Below, in pieces: positions 8,002-19,113 of a stretch of 64,000 bases of DNA. Below the pieces are notes generated by a model that saw only the letters and a list, made by a program, of their open reading frames with translations, was not told where the DNA came from and searched no databases. The stretch is taken from assembly GCF_029962485.1 (NCBI RefSeq), contig NZ_CP073638.1, forward strand, positions 3,038,001 through 3,102,000. The letters run 5' to 3'. A program made the translations under genes and the position numbers. The DNA comes from Burkholderia cepacia (GTDB lineage: Bacteria; Pseudomonadota; Gammaproteobacteria; Burkholderiales; Burkholderiaceae). Positions within the stretch are counted from its first letter, which is position 1. Every line of letters starts with the position of its first letter.

Positions 8002-8643
8002 TCACGCGCTGCCGGATGCCCCGGCCCCGGCCCGGATCGCCGCGACGAGCGCATCGGTCGACAGGATCTCGTGCGCGAAGGTCGGCCCGTTGATGTCGTG
8101 CGCGGCACGCAGTGCGTCGTGCGAGCGGGCCGACGTCGCATCGCGCACGAGCGTGACGTGGAAGCCGAGTTCCATCCCGATGCGCGCCGTCGCCTCGATG
8201 CAGGTATTCGCGAGTAGTCCGACGAGGATGATCTTCTCCTTGCCGTAGCGTTTCAGCTGATGTTCCAGATCGGTATTCGGGAAGCCGCTGGACGCCCAGT
8301 GCTCGGTCGCGACGATATCGCCGGGCTGCACCTGGAAGTCGTCGTGGAACGTACCGCCCCATGTGCCTTTCGCGAACACCTGATGCTGCGCGCCGCCGAG
8401 CTGGTACGGCGTCGGATACTTCCAGCGAACATAGTCGCCCGGCTCCCAGCGGTGATGCGGCACGTGATAGACCGTGATGCCCGCGTCGCGCGCCGTTTGC
8501 ACGACGGTGCGCAGGTTGTCCATCATGTTGTTCTCGCGCGCGATGTCCTTGATCCACGGGAACAGCTTGCCGCCTTCGCTGAGGAAATCGTTGTACAGAT
8601 CCACGCACAGCAGGGCCGTGACTGCCGGTTCATACGTCGTCAT
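8002..8643 (-). CDS. Isochorismatase-like cysteine hydrolase
   Basis: A 213-residue protein of the isochorismatase/nicotinamidase fold. The nucleophile is the cysteine of NTCIEAT (about C148) and the aspartate is in CVDLYNDF (D15). The usual catalytic lysine position falls in TEHWASSGF and is a glutamate, a pattern of one large subgroup that also carries SSGFxNTDL. The substrate is therefore likely an amide other than nicotinamide, but it is not known. ATG 8643 has a GGAGC-like site just upstream. It is followed by an AraC gene. Confidence 0.88.
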   Translation of the reverse strand: MTTYEPAVTALLCVDLYNDFLSEGGKLFPWIKDIARENNMMDNLRTVVQTARDAGITVYHVPHHRWEPGDYVRWKYPTPYQLGGAQHQVFAKGTWGGTFHDDFQVQPGDIVATEHWASSGFPNTDLEHQLKRYGKEKIILVGLLANTCIEATARIGMELGFHVTLVRDATSARSHDALRAAHDINGPTFAHEILSTDALVAAIRAGAGASGSA

Positions 8644-8806
8644 CGAAATGCTCCTTGAAGGTTCGCACTGGTCGCCGCGATTGACTGCTTGCAAATAATA
8701 AAGGTTGGTCGTAATTTATTCTACGTTCGGGCGGGAGCCGTGCGCAAGCGGCGCGACATCGTGCGCGATCTCCGGCCCGCTGGAATCCAATCGACTGAGG
8801 AATCCG

Positions 8807-9265
8807 ATGAGCATGACGAAGATCTATCTGGAAGACATGAAAGTGGGCGATCGGTATACGAGCGCCGAATATCGGATCGATGCGGACCAGATCCACGCAT
8901 TCGCGCGCGCGTACGACCCGCAGGTCTTCCATCTGGACGACGACGCGGCGCGGCACACGTTCTTCGGCGGGCTGGCCGCCAGCGGGTGGCAGACGGCCGC
9001 GATCACGATGAAGCTGATCGTCGAGAGCGTGCCGATCGCGAACGGGATCATCGGTGCGGGCAGCGACGTCACGTGGCCACGGCCGACGCGGCCCGGCGAC
9101 GTCCTGCATGTCGTCAGCGAAGTGATGGCGATCGCGCCGTCGCGCTCGCGGCCGGAGCGCGGTGTCGTGACGGTGCAGAGCGACACGCTGAACCAGGACG
9201 GCGAGTGCTGCCAGCGTTCCATCGCGCGGCTGGTCGTGTTCCGGCGCGACGCCACGACGCGCTAG
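8807..9265 (+). CDS. MaoC-family (R)-specific enoyl-CoA hydratase-like protein
   Basis: A 152-residue single hot-dog-domain protein. The hydratase motif lies at FARAYDPQVFHLDDDAA (about residues 27-43), with the catalytic Asp and His of the family, followed by FGGLAASGWQTAA. It probably hydrates or dehydrates an acyl-CoA in fatty-acid or polyhydroxyalkanoate metabolism. ATG 8807 (MSM) has a weak GAGGAA site. A TetR-type gene follows 101 bases downstream on the same strand and may regulate it. Confidence 0.87.
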   Translation: MSMTKIYLEDMKVGDRYTSAEYRIDADQIHAFARAYDPQVFHLDDDAARHTFFGGLAASGWQTAAITMKLIVESVPIANGIIGAGSDVTWPRPTRPGDVLHVVSEVMAIAPSRSRPERGVVTVQSDTLNQDGECCQRSIARLVVFRRDATTR

Positions 9266-9366
9266 ACTCGCGGATGGCGGCCGATCCGGCGCGCGCGGCG
9301 ACGGCCGCGGGCGTCGGTGTCGCGCCGGGAATCGAAGGTGTTTTTTCAGGCAGGAGCGGATATTTC

Positions 9367-9948
9367 GTGGGACGTTCGAATCGCGAGCAGGCGGACCGGA
9401 ACCGGGAGCGCATCGTCGAGGAAGCCGATGCGGTGGTGCGCAGCGGCGGCGTGGCTGCCGTCAGCATCGCCGAGATCATGGCGCGCGTCGGCTTGACGCA
9501 AGGCGGGTTCTACAACCACTTCGCGTCGAAGGACGCGCTCGTCACGGAAGCCTGCGCGGCCGGGTTCGCACGTGCCGCGCAGAACTGGAAGGCGAAGGCG
9601 CAAGCCGCCGGCCGGCCGGTCGCGGGCGGCTGGCGTCGGCTGGTCGCGTATTACCTGGGCAAGAAGGCGCCGGAGCGGAGTTGCCCGATGGTGGCGCTCG
9701 GGCAGGATGCCGCTCCCCATCATGCGAGCGATGCGTTCAACGACGCGTATCGGAATGGCGTCCGGGAGTTGTATGCGACTTTCGTGGCTGCGGCGCGCGA
9801 CGATCCATCGTGCGCGATGTCCGACGACGAACTGCGTGTCGCGTTCACGGCGATGGTCGGCGCGAACCTGCTTGCTCGTGCGACCGGCGACAGGACATGG
9901 GCAACTGACGTCGAACGCGCGCTGGTCGACCGGCCGCGCGATGCGTGA
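9367..9948 (+). CDS. TetR-family transcriptional regulator
   Basis: A 193-residue protein. The N-terminal helix-turn-helix (about residues 12-55) contains IAEIMARVGLTQGGFYNHFASKD, the hallmark of TetR proteins, and the remainder is a helical ligand domain (TetR_C type, with YYLGKKAPERSCPMVALGQD). A GTG start at 9367 was chosen because AGGAG lies 10 bases upstream and the family's N-terminal helix begins right there. The ligand and targets are unknown; the upstream MaoC gene is one candidate target. Confidence 0.9.
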   Translation: MGRSNREQADRNRERIVEEADAVVRSGGVAAVSIAEIMARVGLTQGGFYNHFASKDALVTEACAAGFARAAQNWKAKAQAAGRPVAGGWRRLVAYYLGKKAPERSCPMVALGQDAAPHHASDAFNDAYRNGVRELYATFVAAARDDPSCAMSDDELRVAFTAMVGANLLARATGDRTWATDVERALVDRPRDA

Positions 9949-9978
9949 GCCGGCGCAGGGGAGGCCGGGCCCGGCCAT

Positions 9979-10896
9979 TCACGCGTCGTTCGTCGTCGCC
10001 TGTTCGTCGCGTGCATATTGCGCGGGCGGCCGGCCGACGTGCCGCGTGAACGCGACGCTGAACGTGCTGGCCGAGCTGTAGCCGACGCGACCCGCGATCT
10101 CCGCGATGCGGCCCTCGTTGCGGCGGAGCAGGTCTTTCGCGAGCGCCATGCGCCACGTCAGCAGGTACTCCATCGGTGCGACGCCGACCGCGCGGCTGAA
10201 GCGTTCGAAGAACGTCGAGCGCGACAGCGCGGCTTCCTTTGCCAGATCGACGATCGTCCAGGGGTGCGCGGGGCGTTCGTGCATCCGCCGGATCGCGGCC
10301 GCGAGGCGGCTGTCGGCAAGCCCGCGCACGAGGCCGGGCGACGCGTTCGTGCCGGACGTGAAACGCAGCGCCTCGATCAGCAGCACTTCCAGCAGGCGCG
10401 CGAGCACGATCTCGCGGGCCGGCCGCTGCGCACGGGATTCGTCGCGGACCAGTTGCACGAGTGTGGTCAGCCGCGGTTCGCCGCGCACGTGCACGAATTG
10501 CGGCAGCAGCGACACCAGCAGCGATGCGTCGGGCGAACCGAAGCTGCAGTTGCCGGCCATCATCCGCGTGTCGACCGGGTTGGCAGCGTCGCCAATCCGG
10601 TATTCGCCGTGATCGAGCGCGACTGGCGGCGCGGTTTCGACGCCCGGCGCCGGCGGTTCGAGGCTGGACATCGCGACACCGTACGCGGCCGGAATCAGCA
10701 TGAAGTCGCCGGGCAGCAGCTCGATCGGTGCGTGCCCGTCGATCGCGATCCGGCACCCGCCGTCGAGGATCGCGCAGTAGAACGGCTCGCCGGCGACCGT
10801 GCGGCTGATCGCCCACGGGCTCGCGCCGCGCACGTACTTCGAGTACCGCGCGCCCGGTTGCAACAGCGTCACGACTTCGGTCAGCGGGTCGATCAT
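9979..10896 (-). CDS. AraC-family regulator with cupin sensor domain
   Basis: A 305-residue protein. An AraC-binding-like cupin (about residues 1-185) contains WAISRTVAGEPFYCAILDGG and LLPGDFMLIPAAYG. The AraC DNA-binding domain (about 200-295) has STFFERFSRAVGVAPMEYL and a GYSSASTFSVAFTRHVGRPP helix. It is divergent from a short-chain dehydrogenase gene 101 bases away, the usual arrangement in which this subfamily activates an oxidoreductase. Confidence 0.92.
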   Translation of the reverse strand: MIDPLTEVVTLLQPGARYSKYVRGASPWAISRTVAGEPFYCAILDGGCRIAIDGHAPIELLPGDFMLIPAAYGVAMSSLEPPAPGVETAPPVALDHGEYRIGDAANPVDTRMMAGNCSFGSPDASLLVSLLPQFVHVRGEPRLTTLVQLVRDESRAQRPAREIVLARLLEVLLIEALRFTSGTNASPGLVRGLADSRLAAAIRRMHERPAHPWTIVDLAKEAALSRSTFFERFSRAVGVAPMEYLLTWRMALAKDLLRRNEGRIAEIAGRVGYSSASTFSVAFTRHVGRPPAQYARDEQATTNDA

Positions 10897-10997
10897 CGCC
10901 GGACTCTCGCAAAAGAAAAGCGGATTTTCGATTGTAGCGAATACGGATCTGGCCATCTATCGTACGAACACCTGCCCGACACCTCACAGGAGTTCGC

Positions 10998-11747
10998 ATG
11001 AAGACCGTACTGATCACCGGCTGTTCCTCCGGCTTCGGCCTCGAGATTGCCCGCCATTTCCTGGCCCGCGACTGGAGCGTCGTCGCGACGATGCGCACGC
11101 CGCGCGAGGACGTGCTGCCGCCATCGGCGAACCTGCGCGTGCTGCCGCTCGACGTGACGAACGCGGACAGCATCCGCGCCGCGATCGAGGCGGCCGGCCC
11201 GATCGACGTGCTCGTCAACAACGCGGGCTTCGGCGCGGCCGCACCGGCCGAGCTGACGCCGCTCGACACGGTACGCGCGTTGTTCGAGACCAACACGATC
11301 GGCACGATCGCGCTCACGCAGGCCGTGCTGCCGCAGTTTCGCGAGCGCGGCGCCGGCGTGGTCGTGAACGTCACGTCGAGCGTCACGCTGAAGGTGCTGC
11401 CGCTGGTCAGCGCGTACCGCGCGAGCAAGGCGGCGGTCAACGCGTTCACCGAATCGATGGCGGTCGAACTCGCGCCGTTCGGCGTGCGCACGCATCTCGT
11501 GCTGCCGGGCCGCGCGCCCGATACGCGTTTCGGCGACAACGCGCGCGCGAACATGCACGGCTTCGAGCATGAAGCGTATGCGGACTTCGTCGGGAAGGCG
11601 ATTGCGCGGATGCTCGACGCGTCCGCGCCGATCACCCATGCGGAGGATGTCGCCGAAGCCGTATGGCGTGCGGCGACCGATCCGTCGAGCCCGATGCGCA
11701 TGCCGGCCGGTGCCGATGCGCAAGCGTGGGCGGCTGAAGCCGGCTGA
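10998..11747 (+). CDS. Short-chain dehydrogenase/reductase (SDR)
   Basis: A 249-residue classical SDR. The cofactor loop TGCSSGFG is at about residues 7-14, NNAG at about 75-78, and the active-site pair appears in SAYRASKAAV (Tyr and Lys spaced by three), with a preceding serine in VTSSVT. The nucleotide is probably NADP(H), but this is not certain. GGAG sits 8 bases before ATG 10998. The divergent AraC gene is its likely regulator. The substrate is unknown. Confidence 0.92.
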   Translation: MKTVLITGCSSGFGLEIARHFLARDWSVVATMRTPREDVLPPSANLRVLPLDVTNADSIRAAIEAAGPIDVLVNNAGFGAAAPAELTPLDTVRALFETNTIGTIALTQAVLPQFRERGAGVVVNVTSSVTLKVLPLVSAYRASKAAVNAFTESMAVELAPFGVRTHLVLPGRAPDTRFGDNARANMHGFEHEAYADFVGKAIARMLDASAPITHAEDVAEAVWRAATDPSSPMRMPAGADAQAWAAEAG

Positions 11748-11763
11748 GGGCTTCGGGAGCCAT

Positions 11764-11788
11764 CGCGCCGGCCGGTCGAACCGGCGCG
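11764..11788. terminator. Hairpin between convergent SDR and dgdA genes
   Basis: CGCGCCGG and CCGGCGCG form an 8-bp stem with a 9-base centre between the two convergent stop codons. There is no T run, so terminator function in either direction is only probable. Confidence 0.5.
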
Positions 11789-11815
11789 ACGGATCGCGTG
11801 ACGCGGAGAAGGGCG

Positions 11816-14081
<2,266 letters not shown>

Positions 14082-14390
14082 CGCGCGATGTTTGGCGCTG
14101 CCATCGGGTTTTCGATAATGGATTTCCGGATCGCATCGTCAGGTCTGCAGATGGATTGTCAATGAATGTCAGCGCGCCTTGTGCGCCGGAATATGAAACG
14201 GGAGGATCGGGTATCCGGCGAAGCGGGTGGCGCCTTACAGGCAAGCAAGGAAGCGATCTGTAAGGCGCTGGCGCGACCGGGTCGATCCGGTGGAGGCGGA
14301 TCGAAGCGACCACGTGGAGATTGATCGCGGATGGTCGGTCAATCGATTTCGACGAGGCTCACTCGTTCATAAAGAAAAGGAATCCTTATC
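14082..14390. other. Intergenic region dgdR-symporter
   Basis: This 309-bp gap has no convincing gene. Its only clear structure is the long inverted repeat at 14230-14268, listed separately. An AAGG site just before ATG 14391 serves the symporter. Confidence 0.6.
14230..14268. promoter_or_regulatory. 11-bp perfect inverted repeat upstream of the symporter
   Basis: GCGCCTTACAG and CTGTAAGGCGC are perfect complements separated by 17 bases, 122 bases before the symporter ATG. It could be a protein-binding site or an RNA hairpin in the 5' leader. There is no T run, so it is not an obvious terminator. Confidence 0.55.
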
Positions 14391-15698
14391 ATGAAGAGAA
14401 GGGGAGGCGCGGCCGTATGGATCCTGGCCGCGATGGTGATGGGGATCATCATCGGCTACATGATTTACACCAATTTTCCGGAGAAGCAGGCCGCGACGGA
14501 GATCGCCGGCTATATCTCGCTGGTATCCGACGTGTTCCTGCGGCTGATCAAGATGGTGATCGGCCCGCTGGTGTTCTCGACGCTGGTGGTCGGCATTGCG
14601 CACATGGGCGACGCGGCGTCGGTCGGGCGCGTGTTTACGAAGGCGCTCGGCTGGTTCGTGACGGCTTCGCTGCTGTCGCTGCTGCTCGGGTTGCTGATGT
14701 CCAACATCCTGCGGCCTGGCGAGAACCTCGGCCTGCCGCTGCCCGATATCGGCGCGACGGCGAATCTCGCGACGTCGAAGTTCACGCTGAAGGATTTCAT
14801 CGGGCACATGGTGCCGAAATCCTTCGCGGAATCGATGGCCAATAACGAGATCCTGCAGATCGTCGTGTTCTCGATGTTCTGCGGGGTGGCGCTGGCTTCG
14901 CTCGGCGAACGGGCCGCGACGCTCGTGGCCGTGATCGAACAGACGTCGCACATGATGCTGAAGATTACCGGCTACGTGATGAAGCTCGCGCCGCTGGCCG
15001 TGATGGCGGCCATGGCGGCGACGGTCGCGGTCAACGGGCTGTCGATCCTGTACAAGTTCGCCGTGTTCATGGCCGACTTCTACCTGAGCCTGACATTGCT
15101 CTGGACCTTGTTGGTGCTGGCCGGGCTGCTGTTCATCGGCCCTCGCGTATTCAAGCTGCTGGTGCTGATCAAGGAAGCGTTCATGCTGTCGTTCGCGACG
15201 GCGAGTTCCGAGGCCGCGTACCCGAAGATCCTCGATGCACTCGACCGCTTCGGCGTGAAGCGCAAGATCTCGAGCTTCGTGATGCCGCTGGGCTACTCGT
15301 TCAATCTCGACGGCTCGATGATGTACTGTACGTTCGCATCGCTGTTCATCGCGCAGGCCTACGGCATTCATCTGTCGCTCGGCACGCAGGTGTCGATGCT
15401 GCTCGTGTTGATGCTGACGTCGAAGGGGATGGCCGGCGTGCCGCGCGCCTCGCTCGTCGTGATCGCGGCGACGCTGCACCAGTTCAACATCCCGGAAGCC
15501 GGCCTGTTGCTGATCCTCGGCGTCGACACCTTCCTCGACATGGGGCGCTCGGCCACCAATGCGGTCGGCAACTCGATCGCCAGTGCGGTGGTGGCCAAAT
15601 GGGAGGGCGAGCTGCTGTCGGAGAGCGACGCGGAGGCGAACGCCGCACTCATGGACGCGGAGCTGGCCGCGTCGGTCAAGCAGACCGCCGGTGCCTGA
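14391..15698 (+). CDS. Dicarboxylate/amino-acid:cation symporter (DAACS family)
   Basis: A 435-residue inner-membrane transporter of the GltP/DctA family. Eight transmembrane segments plus two re-entrant loops are expected. The serine-rich loop appears as SFATASSEAAYPKILD (about residues 265-280) and the cation/substrate motif as GYSFNLDGSMMY (about 302-313). It takes up C4-dicarboxylates or acidic/neutral amino acids. It follows dgdR on the same strand but after 309 bases, so it probably has its own promoter. Two hairpins lie downstream. Confidence 0.93.
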   Translation: MKRRGGAAVWILAAMVMGIIIGYMIYTNFPEKQAATEIAGYISLVSDVFLRLIKMVIGPLVFSTLVVGIAHMGDAASVGRVFTKALGWFVTASLLSLLLGLLMSNILRPGENLGLPLPDIGATANLATSKFTLKDFIGHMVPKSFAESMANNEILQIVVFSMFCGVALASLGERAATLVAVIEQTSHMMLKITGYVMKLAPLAVMAAMAATVAVNGLSILYKFAVFMADFYLSLTLLWTLLVLAGLLFIGPRVFKLLVLIKEAFMLSFATASSEAAYPKILDALDRFGVKRKISSFVMPLGYSFNLDGSMMYCTFASLFIAQAYGIHLSLGTQVSMLLVLMLTSKGMAGVPRASLVVIAATLHQFNIPEAGLLLILGVDTFLDMGRSATNAVGNSIASAVVAKWEGELLSESDAEANAALMDAELAASVKQTAGA

Positions 15699-16369
15699 TC
15701 GGCAGCGCCACCTTTCTTCCGCGCAGACGCCGAATCGTGCGTCTGCGCAATTCGCATGTCGGCGTTCTCGTGAACGACCGACATATCTGAATTAGAACGT
15801 ATTCCTGAATATTTCTGGAATCTTGCCCATCCGATGACGCCGTCTACCCGATCGGGAATCGATCCCGGTTGCGGCCTGCTGTCTCCCTCCTGACGTTCCC
15901 TCCGCTGCTTCCCGACACACTCATGCCGGCCTGACGAGTCGTACGCCGTCTCGTGCTCCGCCGCGCTGCAGGCTCGGGACCCGTCCTACGACGGTCTCGC
16001 GGCTTCTGTCCGATTTACGCGCGCCGACGGCGAAATAGACTTCAAATCGAGCGAAATGATCGTACGGGACGGGACACGAAGCCTTCCGCCCCACGTCGCT
16101 CGCGCAAGCGCTTCGGCATGTCGCTCGACGGTCGCACGCTGCCGGCACCGTCGACATCGACCGCTCTTGGGGGAGCGGCCCGCCTGGTATCGGCAGACGA
16201 GCGGGCAATGGCCTGGCACGGGCGTTGTCCGACTGTTTCCGAACGAAATCGTTACGCCCTGATGTTCGACACGTGTCGCGCCGGTATGCCGGCCGACCGT
16301 CGATGCCGTGCGACCGGATGCCGTCGCATCGTGCGCTGCGTCGGGCGGATGCCTATCGAGGGGGTCATC
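15699..16369. other. Long intergenic region before the beta-helix gene
   Basis: This 671-bp gap starts with two consecutive hairpins (15721-15784). The remainder is ordinary high-GC DNA in which no reading frame has both a good start site and coding character. An imperfect inverted repeat (TTCCTGAA...TTCTGGAA) lies near 15803. The last part is probably the promoter and leader of the 16370 gene, which has a good GAGGGGG ribosome site. Confidence 0.5.
15721..15784 (+). terminator. Two tandem hairpins after the symporter gene
   Basis: The first hairpin is a perfect 10-bp stem (GCGCAGACGC / GCGTCTGCGC, 15721-15748). The second has a 12-bp stem (ATGTCGG-CGTTC / GAACG-CCGACAT with one bulged A, TCGT tetraloop, 15756-15784). 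Neither has a T run. They begin 22 bases after the stop and most likely end or stabilise the symporter transcript. Confidence 0.55.
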
Positions 16370-17689
16370 ATGACCAGGTCATTTCGTATCGTCGGCGCCG
16401 GGGTTGTTGCATGGGCGTGCGCCGTTGCCAGCTTCCCGGTCCAGGTTTGCGCAGCGACGCTCACGGAGTACCACGCACCGCGACATGGCACGCGGCTGCG
16501 ACCGGCGGCACCGGCGCCAGCCGTACCGGCGGCCGCGACAATCCGGCCGGCAAGCGACGGCAGCGACCAGACCGATGCGTTGCAGGCTGCGCTCAATGCG
16601 TTGCAGGCCGGGCAGACACTGATACTCGCGCCGGGGCGCTACACGGTCAGCCGTTCGTTGTCGGTGGCGATGTCGGGCGTCGTGGTATCGGGCTACGGCG
16701 CCACGCTCGTCGCGACCAATCCATCCGACCAGACGATCGTGATGAGCGGCACGGGCTCGACGCTGGTGGGCGTGACGCTGATCGGCACTGGTACGACGCG
16801 GCTCACGATACCGGCGTCGACCAAGGTCGAGGTGACGGGCACGGGCGTCCAGGTGCTCGGTGTGACGATCCAGGGCGGCGCCGGCGCCGGGATCTTCGTG
16901 TTCGGTGGCAGCAACGTCGCGATCGTCGGCAATACGGTGAGCGCCACGCTGGCCGACGGCATCCATACGACCTACGGCTCGACCAACGTGCTCGTGCAGG
17001 GCAATACGGTGACAGGTACCGGCGACGACATGATCTCCGTCGTCAGCTATCTGGGCGACGGCCGCGTCAGCAACAACGTGTCGATCGATCATAACGCCGT
17101 GTCGGGAAACTATTGGGGGCGCGGCATTTCGGTGGTCGGCGGCCAGGCCGTGACGATCTCGAACAATACGGTCGCCGGGGTGCAGAAGGCGGCGGGCATT
17201 CTCGTCGCCCAGGAGGACGGCTGGCGTACCTACGGCGTATCGAACGTCGTGATCGACAGCAACGTGGTGACCAACATCCAGAATTCGAACGTGAACAACG
17301 GGCTGCAGCCGACGCAGCAGGGCGCGCTCGAACTGGACACGTGGTCGGGCACGGTGTCGTACGTGAAGATCACGCGCAATCGCGTGACGGGATCGGGCTA
17401 TTCGGGATTCCGGGCCCTGGGCAACGTATGCGAGTTCGAGGTCGAGGGCAACACGTTCGCGTCGATTGCGGGTACCGCGGTGTCGCTGCTGTCGAGCGGC
17501 TGCACGGCCAGCCAGATCGTCGCCAGCGGCAACACGCTGGACGGCGTCGCGCTGGTCCAGCCGGTCGGCGCATCGTCGTCAGGCACGATCGCGGCTGCCG
17601 GTGCGGCGACGACGGCGATGCCGCAGGTGCGCACCGGCCTGATGCAGTCGTCGGGCAGTGCGGCGCCGGCGATCGGCGCGGCGCGATGA
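16370..17689 (+). CDS. Secreted right-handed parallel beta-helix protein
   Basis: A 439-residue protein with a signal peptide (charged start MTRSFR, hydrophobic core VVAWACAVASFPVQVCA, likely cleavage after CAA near residue 29). A Pectate_lyase_3-like opening (DGSDQTDALQAALNAL, then AGQTLILAPGRYTVS) leads into many coils with Asn/Val/Ile ladders (NTVSATLADGIHTTYGS, GNTVTGTGDD, NNTVAGV). The family includes polysaccharide lyases, epimerases and surface proteins; no catalytic set is identifiable. It stands alone and faces the response-regulator gene convergently. Confidence 0.82.
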   Translation: MTRSFRIVGAGVVAWACAVASFPVQVCAATLTEYHAPRHGTRLRPAAPAPAVPAAATIRPASDGSDQTDALQAALNALQAGQTLILAPGRYTVSRSLSVAMSGVVVSGYGATLVATNPSDQTIVMSGTGSTLVGVTLIGTGTTRLTIPASTKVEVTGTGVQVLGVTIQGGAGAGIFVFGGSNVAIVGNTVSATLADGIHTTYGSTNVLVQGNTVTGTGDDMISVVSYLGDGRVSNNVSIDHNAVSGNYWGRGISVVGGQAVTISNNTVAGVQKAAGILVAQEDGWRTYGVSNVVIDSNVVTNIQNSNVNNGLQPTQQGALELDTWSGTVSYVKITRNRVTGSGYSGFRALGNVCEFEVEGNTFASIAGTAVSLLSSGCTASQIVASGNTLDGVALVQPVGASSSGTIAAAGAATTAMPQVRTGLMQSSGSAAPAIGAAR

Positions 17690-17703
17690 TGCCGCGACGG
17701 CGA

Positions 17704-18336
17704 TCAGAGGAGCCCCAGGCGCTGGCCCGCGGCCGCCGCCTGGGTGCGATTGCGCACGTGCAATGCCTTGAAGATGGCGGTGATATGGGCTTTCACGGTT
17801 TTCTCGGACAGGCCGAGCCGGTCGGCGATCAACTTGTTCGGCACGCCTTGCGCGATCAGGCGCAGCACGTCGAGCTGGCGCAACGTCAGGCGCGGGCCGT
17901 CGGGTTCGTGTGCGGGCGGCGGGTCGCGATGCGTCGATTGCATGTCGAGCAGCAGCGGCGGCACGTACCGCTCGCCGTTCACCACCATCTTGATGGCCGA
18001 CAGCAGAGTATGCGCGGGGGCGGACTTGGGGATGTAGCCGAGCGCGCCATGCGTGAAGGCCGCACGTACGTCATGCGGGTCCTCGGACGAAGACAGCACG
18101 ACGATCGGCAGTTCGGGCCGGAGCTGCGTGATCCCGGTAATCGCGGCGAACCCGTCCATGCCGCTCATTTTCAGATCCAGGACGATGACGTCGAGGTCTG
18201 CGTGCAGCTCGAGCAGCCGCATCGCATCGTCGGCGTTGCTTGCCTGAATGTCGACCATCCCGCCGTCATCCTGACGCAACAATGTCGCCACGCCGTCTCG
18301 CAGAACCGGATGATCATCGACAATGAGTATTTTCAT
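17704..18336 (-). CDS. NarL/LuxR-type response regulator
   Basis: A 210-residue two-component regulator. The receiver domain (about residues 1-120) keeps the acidic pocket VDDHP, the phosphoacceptor in VLDLKMSGMDG and the lysine in IPKSAP. A LuxR helix-turn-helix (about 145-205) has LTLRQLDVLRLIAQG and NKLIADRLGLSEKTVKAHI. It is separated from the hybrid histidine kinase gene only by flhDC, and that kinase is its probable partner. Confidence 0.93.
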   Translation of the reverse strand: MKILIVDDHPVLRDGVATLLRQDDGGMVDIQASNADDAMRLLELHADLDVIVLDLKMSGMDGFAAITGITQLRPELPIVVLSSSEDPHDVRAAFTHGALGYIPKSAPAHTLLSAIKMVVNGERYVPPLLLDMQSTHRDPPPAHEPDGPRLTLRQLDVLRLIAQGVPNKLIADRLGLSEKTVKAHITAIFKALHVRNRTQAAAAGQRLGLL

Positions 18337-18789
18337 GAAAATAAAAATAAAGTCGGAGGCAGATATCTTTCGCTAATGTGGAATACGGGTTTTCGAAAAG
18401 TCTTAATACTTTGGTCGTATTCGACGCCGTCTTTCCATGGGCTAACGTCGGATTTACATCCGGTAAAGCGTGGTTGACACTGAATCGTCGCGGTTTTCGG
18501 TGCGCTGGGACGCACAACGAGCGTAACGAAGATCGAGATGGCAAGGGCCCGGGCAAGCTGCAAAAGCCGAGGTTTTTCGGGGTGCGATCGAACCCGGGTG
18601 CTGACTATACGATAAAAAGAACCGAACGTGCCAATACGGGGTGCGCTGTTTATTTAAATTGATTGCCTTCTGAAGATCCGGCAATTGACGCTGAAGCAGA
18701 CGATTCACGCCGTAAAACGAGACATGTTCCTTCGCACGGATTTGACGAGTGTCTCCATCAGCCTGATTCGATATCAATCAAGGTGCAAC
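18337..18789. other. AT-richer intergenic region upstream of flhD-like gene
   Basis: This 453-bp region between the divergent response regulator and flhD-like gene is visibly lower in GC than its surroundings. It should hold both promoters and a long flhD leader. A TTGACA occurs near 18473, but without a good -10 at the right distance. I found no convincing small gene. Confidence 0.5.
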
Positions 18790-19113
18790 ATGGAAACTAT
18801 CAATGAAGAGGATTTAATTCGTGACCTGAACATGTCTTATCTGTGGCTGGCGCAGCGGTTGCTGCGGACGGATCGCGCGACCGGCATGTTTCGCCTCGGC
18901 ACGACGCCGGAAATGGCGGGTGCACTGGAAAGCCTGTCGATGCGATCGATGCTGAACCTGGCCTCGTCGGGGCAATTGATCTGCGTGCTGCGACTGAGCC
19001 GCTGCGACACGGTCGAGGCGCTCGCGAGGCATGGGCCGCCGGACGAAGTCGCGCCGCTGCACGTCGCGCTGGCGCTCTCCAGTATCGGGGCCTTCGACCA
19101 GGACACGCCGTGA
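18790..19113 (+). CDS. flhD: FlhD-family transcriptional regulator
   Basis: A 107-residue protein that matches FlhD along its whole length: a start rich in acidic and Asn/Leu residues (EEDLIRDLNMSYLWLAQRLL), then RDRATGMFRLG-like and LSMRSMLNLASSGQLICVLR segments. FlhD binds FlhC as a heterohexamer that activates flagellar class II promoters. No flagellar gene is in the window; the context is a two-component system, so this could be a paralogue with a different regulon. It overlaps the flhC-like GTG start as GTGA. Confidence 0.88.
   Translation: METINEEDLIRDLNMSYLWLAQRLLRTDRATGMFRLGTTPEMAGALESLSMRSMLNLASSGQLICVLRLSRCDTVEALARHGPPDEVAPLHVALALSSIGAFDQDTP

Noticed and set aside
15953..16369. N-terminal extension of the beta-helix frame back to 15953.
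   Set aside because: The signal peptide begins at ATG 16370, which has a strong GAGGGGG site; an upstream extension would bury the signal.
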